Positions 35,772-40,506 of a stretch of DNA of 40,506 nt are shown piece after piece. The position numbers and the translations under genes are program-made. Position 1 is the first letter of the stretch. Each line of letters begins with the position of its first letter. The DNA lies in NCBI GenBank assembly GCA_026388255.1, contig JAPLKC010000032.1:1-40506 (forward strand), given 5' to 3'. This DNA comes from Pseudomonadota bacterium (GTDB taxonomy: Bacteria; Desulfobacterota; Syntrophorhabdia; Syntrophorhabdales; Syntrophorhabdaceae). The notes under the pieces are model-generated. The model did not search any database and was not told the DNA's origin. It was given only the letters and a program-made list of their open reading frames with translations.

Positions 35772-37412
35772 ATGAGTAATAAGTTCAAAAATAAAAGTCC
35801 GGCTTTTAAAATAAATTCAACATTCAACATTCAACATTCAACATTTTGGACTAATTGGTTCTTACCGATAGTTTCCGGCATCCTCATAATCCTCAGCCAG
35901 CCCCCTATCTCTCTTACATCTATTGCATATATTGCCCTTATACCGTTGATCTGCTCATTGGAAAAAGATAACATGCGCCGTAACTTCCTTTCAGGTTTTA
36001 TTACGGGAATTGTCTCCTATCTCGGGCTCATTTACTGGGTTGTTGTTGCAATGAACAGATACGGGGGCATAGATATATACACAAGCTTCCTGATACTTAT
36101 CCTGTTTGTTCTGTATCTGGCTTTTTACATTGCAGTCTTTACCTTTACCGTACCCTTTATTGAAAGCAAATTATCAATCCCTTTTTACATATCTGCGCCT
36201 GTTGTCTGGGTACTCCTGGAATACCTGAGAAGCATTGGACTTACCGGCTTCGCCTGGTCGATGATGGCCTATTCCCAGCATAACTTTCTCCCGTTTATAC
36301 AGGTTGTGTCTGTTACGGGCCCATACTTTGTATCATTTCTGATAGTAGCCATAAACTGTATTTTTTCTCAAATTTTCATCGGGAGGGCCGAAAAGATTGT
36401 TGAAATAAAAGATAGAGAGGATAAAAGGATAAGGACAAAACATTTAAGCCCCTCCGGATATACCTTCTTCATCTATATTGGAGTAATAGCAGCGTTTTTT
36501 ACAATAGCGCTTGTATACGGCTATAGCAGGATGAATACGAAAGATGAGGGAAACCTGAAGGTTGCGATTATTCAGGGTAACATATTGCAGGATGTGAAGT
36601 GGGATGAAGCCTTTAAAATGAGGATTGCAAGGACCTATTACCAGAAAACTCTTGAAGCCGGGAAGGGTGCAAATCTTATTATATGGCCGGAGACTGCAAT
36701 GCCTTTCGTTTTTAACGACGAGATATACGCAAAGAACTTCATCAAGGAACTGCCCGCTATCCTTAAGGCTAATCTTCTCTTTGGAACAGTCTCAAAAGAC
36801 AATAAGGGGAAATACAGCAATGCTGCATATGTTTACAATGAGGCTGGTGAATTGACGGGAAATTACAATAAAGTCCATCTTGTTCCCTTTGGAGAATATA
36901 CCCCTCTTATTAAATATTTGCCTTTTCTTGCAAATTTTACTGCAGCCGGGGGCGACTTCATTGCAGGAGAAACACACAAACCGATTGAAACAACGGCCGG
37001 AAAAATCGGCATCCTCATATGTTATGAAGGCACATTCCCTCACATAACAAACGATACGGTAAAGAGAGGCGGCCAGGTACTTGTAAATATTACTAACGAT
37101 GCATGGTTCGGGAAAACCTCGGCTCCTTATCAGCATCTTGCTTTTTATGTCTTCAGGGCAATTGAGACTGACAGGTATGTTCTGAGGGCTGCCAACACCG
37201 GAATAAGCGCAATCATAGACCCGAGAGGGCGTATCAGACAAAAGACGGGCATATTTACCGAAGACGCCATACAGGGCAACTTCTCTTTACGCAACGGGCA
37301 GACATTTTATGTAAGATACGGAGATTATTTTGTCCTCATGGCGTTCCTGCTTCTCGCGTCTCTTTGCGGGATTAATTTTTTAAAATTCAGGATTAAAGGA
37401 GGTAGGGGTTGA
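35772..37412 (+). CDS. lnt: Apolipoprotein N-acyltransferase
   Basis: 546 aa inner-membrane enzyme that adds the third acyl chain to lipoproteins. About six membrane helices (30-260) and a C-terminal one (about 520-540) surround a nitrilase domain with the triad Glu (WPETAMPF), Lys (NKVHLVPFGEY) and Cys (LICYEGTFP). The first 25 residues are unusual: codons 15-25 are written by a 7-bp tandem repeat and read NSTFNIQHSTF; the conserved protein starts after that. The start ATG at 35772 lies 10 nt after ybeY; no other start is better. The gene closes the phoH-pgpH-ybeY-lnt run. Confidence 0.94.
   Translation: MSNKFKNKSPAFKINSTFNIQHSTFWTNWFLPIVSGILIILSQPPISLTSIAYIALIPLICSLEKDNMRRNFLSGFITGIVSYLGLIYWVVVAMNRYGGIDIYTSFLILILFVLYLAFYIAVFTFTVPFIESKLSIPFYISAPVVWVLLEYLRSIGLTGFAWSMMAYSQHNFLPFIQVVSVTGPYFVSFLIVAINCIFSQIFIGRAEKIVEIKDREDKRIRTKHLSPSGYTFFIYIGVIAAFFTIALVYGYSRMNTKDEGNLKVAIIQGNILQDVKWDEAFKMRIARTYYQKTLEAGKGANLIIWPETAMPFVFNDEIYAKNFIKELPAILKANLLFGTVSKDNKGKYSNAAYVYNEAGELTGNYNKVHLVPFGEYTPLIKYLPFLANFTAAGGDFIAGETHKPIETTAGKIGILICYEGTFPHITNDTVKRGGQVLVNITNDAWFGKTSAPYQHLAFYVFRAIETDRYVLRAANTGISAIIDPRGRIRQKTGIFTEDAIQGNFSLRNGQTFYVRYGDYFVLMAFLLLASLCGINFLKFRIKGGRG
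35815..35845. repeat. Heptamer tandem repeat inside the 5' end of lnt
   Basis: Four full units of ATTCAAC plus ATT. Different base content from the GTGAATA repeats, but again 7 bp long and again at a gene start. The unit reads differently in each of three frames. Confidence 0.9.
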
Positions 37413-37451
37413 TCTTCTCACTGCAAGTGAAATGTTAACCTTACACAGACT

Positions 37452-38093
37452 ATGAGTATATTCAGCCTTTTTTCCATTGGATTCATACTCGGACTGACGG
37501 GCGCAATGGCGCCGGGCCCGCTTCTAACGATAACTATCGGCGAATCTGCAAAACGCGGCGGCATAGTCGGGCCCATGGTTGTCCTTGGTCATGGCATTCT
37601 TGAATTTTTATTGCTTATTTTAATCATATTCGGCCTGGGCAGTATTCTCAACAATAAGATCATCTTTTCAATTATAGCCCTTGCCGGGGGCATCATCCTT
37701 ATATACATGGGCTATGGCACCATTAAAGATCTTAAACACTATCAATTGTCGGCAACACCATCAACAACACAGAAGGGAATGCACCCTGTCATTGCCGGCA
37801 TTGTTGTAAGCCTTTCAAATCCATACTGGTTCATCTGGTGGATTACGATAGGTATGGGTTATGTAATGTTCGCAAAGGGCCTGGGCATCAAAGGCGTTCT
37901 CGCTTTTTTCGTCGGTCACATACTTTCCGATTTTGTGTGGTACAGCTTTATTTCATACGGTATCCAATTCGGCGGTAAATTTTTCAGCTTAAAAGTAATC
38001 AAAGCCATCCTGCTGGTATGCAGCATTTTTCTGATATGCTTCGGGGGTTACTTTATTTTTAAAGGCTGCGGCTTTCTATTATACCGGGGCTAA
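37452..38093 (+). CDS. LysE/RhtB-type exporter
   Basis: 213 aa membrane protein of six predicted helices. The N-terminus SIGFILGLTGAMAPGPLLTITIGESAKRGG is diagnostic of LysE-family amino-acid exporters, and SNPYWFIWW with HILSDFVWY are family stretches. The substrate is not predictable, but amino acids or small amines are usual. It starts 39 nt after lnt, and may be co-transcribed. Length is typical. Confidence 0.9.
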   Translation: MSIFSLFSIGFILGLTGAMAPGPLLTITIGESAKRGGIVGPMVVLGHGILEFLLLILIIFGLGSILNNKIIFSIIALAGGIILIYMGYGTIKDLKHYQLSATPSTTQKGMHPVIAGIVVSLSNPYWFIWWITIGMGYVMFAKGLGIKGVLAFFVGHILSDFVWYSFISYGIQFGGKFFSLKVIKAILLVCSIFLICFGGYFIFKGCGFLLYRG

Positions 38094-38179
38094 CATCGCC
38101 CCCTCCACCAGCCAAATCAGATGTTTACAACAAGCAAGATGGCCAGATGTTTCAAGGGCGAGAGGAAGAAAGATCAAAG

Positions 38180-38216
38180 ACATTATCTCTCGCAGAGCCC
38201 GCGGAGGCCGCAGAGA
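38180..38216 (+). repeat. Dispersed CTCTGCG-type repeat, copy 1
   Basis: Contains ATTATCTCTCGCAGAGC followed by a cgcAGAGAAAgg end, matching copy 2 at 38579-38611 over most of its length. Repeats with CTCTGCG blocks are widespread in intergenic DNA of many anaerobes. Confidence 0.6.
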
Positions 38217-38322
38217 AAGGCAAATATATCTGTGAGTAAAATCCTGAGACTGCCCGATCCTGTTAACATACTACACCTCTTCGGGGCAGAAAGTATTGTT
38301 TTACCTGCAGGGTGTGTAGGTT

Positions 38323-38352
38323 GCCGGAATATGTCATTCTCTATATTCCGGC
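38323..38352. repeat. Perfect 10-bp hairpin
   Basis: GCCGGAATAT (38323-38332) is the exact complement of ATATTCCGGC (38343-38352), loop of 10 nt, followed by GAAGTTTGTTTTAA. It could end transcription coming from the LysE gene or be part of a larger RNA fold with the CTACAC/GTGTAG pair just before it. Confidence 0.6.
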
Positions 38353-38578
38353 GAAGTTTGTTTTAACTCTGTGATCTCTGCGTACTCGAACGACCCTAAG
38401 GGAGTGGGCCTGTCCCCGTAAGGGGGCGAGAGGATAAAAAGATCAACGGATGCAACAGACGGGAAGGACGAAATAGTAAAAATATTCTTGCAAAGATTAA
38501 TTAAAATAGTGTATCAATTAATAAACATAATCGGGCGGGGCATCTTACGTTAAATCATAATTATACGGTTTTAAAGGC

Positions 38579-38611
38579 ATTATCTCTCGCAGAGCACGCA
38601 GAGAAAAAGGG
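38579..38611 (+). repeat. Dispersed CTCTGCG-type repeat, copy 2
   Basis: GCATTATCTCTCGCAGAGC is nearly identical to copy 1 (38180-38216) and ends likewise in GCAGAGAAA. The two copies bound about 400 nt of hairpin-rich DNA. Confidence 0.6.
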
Positions 38612-38675
38612 ATGTATACGGTTTTTTATCCGCTTCACGATTAACGCTTCACGGAATTTATTAAGGGGGATTAAG

Positions 38676-39593
38676 ATGGCAACAAAGAAAACAGTGGAGA
38701 ATCCGGAGTTTTTATACTTGTCTTTAGGTGACATACTTATTGAAGAACAGGTTCGTTCAGGCATTGATACAGAGGGTGAGTCCTTCAAATCCCTCATGGA
38801 ATCGATCAAAGACCGGGGCATCCTTGAACCTGTGCTTGTGACGCCAAAAGACGGCAAATATCTCCTGCTTTGCGGAGAACGCCGTTATCTGGCAGCACAG
38901 AAACTTGAACTCCCATCTGTCCCGGCACGAGTTGTGGATGCAATAACTCAAAAAGACGAGATACTTGCCTTCCAATTGACGGAAAACCTCCAGAGGGAGG
39001 ACTTAAATCCCATAGACCAGGCAAAGGGCATATTGGCCTATATTCAGGCAAGACATCCGGATAATGGGTACGATGTAACCGGTGTTATGAATGAGTTGGT
39101 GAACTATGATAGAAGACCTGAGGACCTATCCAAAGAAATTGCAGACACTGTGTCTGCAATTTCTGAAATCTCTGGAAAGTCAATACGGACGCTGTCTCGC
39201 ACAATTTCACTCTTAAAACTCTCCGATGAGATTCAAGCCGCTATCCGGGAGGGAAAACTACCTGTTTCTCAGGGTTACATCTTTGCCTCCCACCTTGATT
39301 GTGTCGATCTCAAAAAGGTATTCGACAGCATCATGGCACAACCTGTGACCAACTCCACCCTTGAAAGAATGCTCACCCGGAAATCAGAACCGCCAAAGAA
39401 ACCTGCGCACCCCACGCTCTCACGACAGAGGACAAGCGTTAAAAGCATAAGGACCGCTATCGAAGAAAATGCGGGCAAATATAAAAAAGAAGACCTTGAG
39501 GAGCTCTTTAATGATCTATGCGTCCTCTGTGACTATGTTCAGCAGCAGGCCGCTGCCACAGTATCGACAAAGCCGCGCAAACCGCAGTTATGA
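38676..39593 (+). CDS. ParB-like protein, intact copy
   Basis: 305 aa. Residues about 11-105 form a ParB/Srx (ParBc) domain with LLCGERRYLAAQKL (about 64-77) and TENLQREDLNPIDQAKGI; a KorB/ParB-type helix-turn-helix follows (SGKSIRTLSRTISLLKLSDEIQAAIREGKLPVSQGY). The C-terminus (LFNDLCVLCDYVQQQ) is shared with the broken copy at 15626. ParB proteins bind DNA and, in partition systems, use CTP; no parA is next to it, so a chromosome-partition role is doubtful. Good ribosome site (AAGGGGG). Solitary ParB-like genes of this kind often sit on mobile or defence-related DNA, which fits the neighbours to the right. Confidence 0.85.
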   Translation: MATKKTVENPEFLYLSLGDILIEEQVRSGIDTEGESFKSLMESIKDRGILEPVLVTPKDGKYLLLCGERRYLAAQKLELPSVPARVVDAITQKDEILAFQLTENLQREDLNPIDQAKGILAYIQARHPDNGYDVTGVMNELVNYDRRPEDLSKEIADTVSAISEISGKSIRTLSRTISLLKLSDEIQAAIREGKLPVSQGYIFASHLDCVDLKKVFDSIMAQPVTNSTLERMLTRKSEPPKKPAHPTLSRQRTSVKSIRTAIEENAGKYKKEDLEELFNDLCVLCDYVQQQAAATVSTKPRKPQL

Positions 39594-39777
39594 AAGGTGA
39601 AGATGGCAGGGGTTGTGAGGGTGGGGTGAATACGGTTTTTGAACCCCATTTTGCAACCAATATTTCATCATCAATAACCATTGACACTTCTCAATTCGTT
39701 TGATAACATTAGGGAAAACCAATCGGGATTGGGGGAAAATATTATTTCAAGGCCTAAATTAAAAGTTTTCCCGTTAA

Positions 39778-39924
39778 AACTGGAATGAGATTGCCGACGA
39801 TGATGTACCCTTCAATAAGAAGATGAAAACCCTTACGACAAAACTGGCTGAGCAGTTTGCCAAGAGCGGAGAATTGGAAAAGACCATTCAGGATAATCTG
39901 AAGGGAATCGGATATGAGTTTTAG
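39778..39924 (+). pseudogene. 3' remnant of a type I restriction methylase gene (hsdM)
   Basis: A frame open from just after a TAA at 39775 reads NWNEIADDDVPF, KLAEQFAKSGELE and DNLKGIGYEF, the standard C-terminal tail of HsdM-type N6-adenine methylases. About 48 codons are left; the catalytic domain (NPPF motif) is gone and no start is seen. Its stop overlaps the next gene by 11 nt, as in an intact hsdM-AlbA_2 operon. The upstream break lies in the 185 nt after the ParB-like gene. Confidence 0.7.
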
Positions 39925-40506
39925 TGAAGGCGAAACGATTGAACTTAAGAAAAGCCTTGCCTCCCTCAAGGAAGGTTTGGTTTCAATCTCTGCAATTCTC
40001 AATAAACACGGCGCAGGCGAGTTGTGGTTCGGTGTCGCCCCTGACGGCGGGCCGACAGGTCTTGTTATAAATGAAAAAACACTCCGTGATATTTCGCAAT
40101 CCATTGCAGCGCTCATTGAGCCCAGGATTTACCCCCAGATTACCCCGGAAACACTCAACGGCAAGACCTGTATTAAGATAACCTTTTCAGGGAAGGAAAA
40201 ACCCTATTTTTCATACGGCAGGGCTTACATGCGCGTGGCCGATGAGGATAGACACCTCACCGCAAAAGAACTTGAAAACCTTATCCTTGCCAGAAACCGC
40301 GAGGCGCTCCGCTGGGATAATGAACCCTGCAAAACCTCCATCAAAGAACTTAATGAAAGGAAAATCAGGGCCTTTGTGAAGCGGGCCGGTCTGGTATGGG
40401 ACAATGCCTCCAATGTACTGGAGAAACTGAGCCTTATGCAGGATGGACAATTGCTCAATGCGGCTCCTCTCTTTTTTGCCAAAAAACCTACGCTTCAACT
40501 GCGCTG
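39914..40506 (+). CDS. AlbA_2/Schlafen-type ATP-binding protein, 3' end outside window
   Basis: At least 197 residues. Starts MSFSEGETIELKKSLASLKEG, then ISAILNKHGAGELWFGVAPDGGPTGL, the typical start of AlbA_2 (Slfn) domain proteins, with PRIYPQITPETLNGKTCIKITFSG and the RAYMRVADEDRHLT segment that follows in relatives; a winged-helix-like part begins near 150. Such genes occur within type I restriction-modification operons, between hsdM and hsdS. The ATG overlaps the hsdM remnant. The exact role in these operons is not settled. Confidence 0.85.
   Translation, partial: MSFSEGETIELKKSLASLKEGLVSISAILNKHGAGELWFGVAPDGGPTGLVINEKTLRDISQSIAALIEPRIYPQITPETLNGKTCIKITFSGKEKPYFSYGRAYMRVADEDRHLTAKELENLILARNREALRWDNEPCKTSIKELNERKIRAFVKRAGLVWDNASNVLEKLSLMQDGQLLNAAPLFFAKKPTLQLR

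Larger units (their letters stand above)
38094..38675. other. Repeat-rich intergenic region upstream of the ParB-like gene
   Basis: About 580 nt without a credible gene; a short frame (38121-38366) matches nothing I know. It holds two direct copies of a CTCTCGCAGAG...GCAGAGAAA unit, an inverted third one near 38363-38388, a strong hairpin at 38323-38352, two smaller GC-rich hairpins near 38395-38430, and a repeated TATACGGTTTT (38562-38572 and 38615-38625). The ParB-like ATG has AAGGGGG in front. Confidence 0.6.

Noticed and set aside
38121-38366. 81-residue reading frame as a real gene
   Set aside because: No ribosome site, it runs through the dispersed repeats and the hairpin, and no family is recognised.
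38676-39593. Chromosome partition locus near the replication origin
   Set aside because: There is no parA, gidA/B or parS-like site, and a decayed second copy exists; an accessory ParB-like gene fits better.

Overview
The window looks like chromosome from a strictly anaerobic, aromatic-degrading bacterium of the former Deltaproteobacteria, most like a Syntrophorhabdus-type syntroph. That placement is inference from gene content. The left end carries the tungsten-dependent class II benzoyl-CoA reductase genes bamB, bamC, bamD and bamE, with selenocysteine use. The rest is housekeeping genes in orders common in that group.

Layout. (1) 1-7509, minus strand: bamB-bamC-bamD-fdhD-bamE, read leftward from a near-consensus sigma-70 promoter at 7550-7578. 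BamB has Glu251, Glu257, His260 and Cys322 at the positions I recall for the Geobacter enzyme. BamE is a double HdrA-like flavoprotein that runs off the left edge; an in-frame UGA replaces a conserved Cys and is followed by a SECIS-like hairpin. FdhD, a sulfurtransferase for Mo/W cofactors, sits inside the operon. (2) 8087-10107, plus: a Mo/W-bis-pterin oxidoreductase gene broken by a small deletion. (3) 10233-11903, plus: alkaline phosphatase. (4) 11918-17698, minus: mtnA, gatB, a GNAT-like gene, a decayed ParB-like gene between palindromes, and a P-loop/CYTH fusion. (5) 17909-19201, plus: purB with its own promoter. (6) 19360-27804, minus: a tightly packed block arsA-like, rsmD, coaD, nfeD, slipin, dacA, coaBC, degP-like, DUF1844. 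It joins CoA synthesis with envelope maintenance. (7) 27956-30673, minus: a hybrid sensor kinase. (8) 30920-38093, plus: a shortened DUF255 thioredoxin-fold protein, then the classical phoH-pgpH-ybeY-lnt run and a LysE-type exporter. (9) 38094-40506: repeat-rich accessory DNA with an intact ParB-like gene, the 3' tail of a type I methylase gene (hsdM) and the start of an AlbA_2/Schlafen-type gene, probably the edge of a defence island.

How the genes work together. BamB and BamC form the catalytic ring-reducing module. BamD and BamE would be part of the electron-bifurcating module that drives it; the remaining subunits should lie left of the window. FdhD may serve the BamB cofactor or the neighbouring molybdoenzyme.

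The less expected signals are the UGA codon in bamE, fdhD inside the bam operon, 7-bp tandem repeats that lie in the 5' coding ends of three exported or membrane-protein genes (degP-like, nfeD, lnt), a broken and an intact copy of the same ParB-like gene, an apparently in-frame excision in the DUF255 gene, and a 104-bp out-of-frame overlap of pgpH and ybeY. I saw no rRNA, tRNA or CRISPR array.
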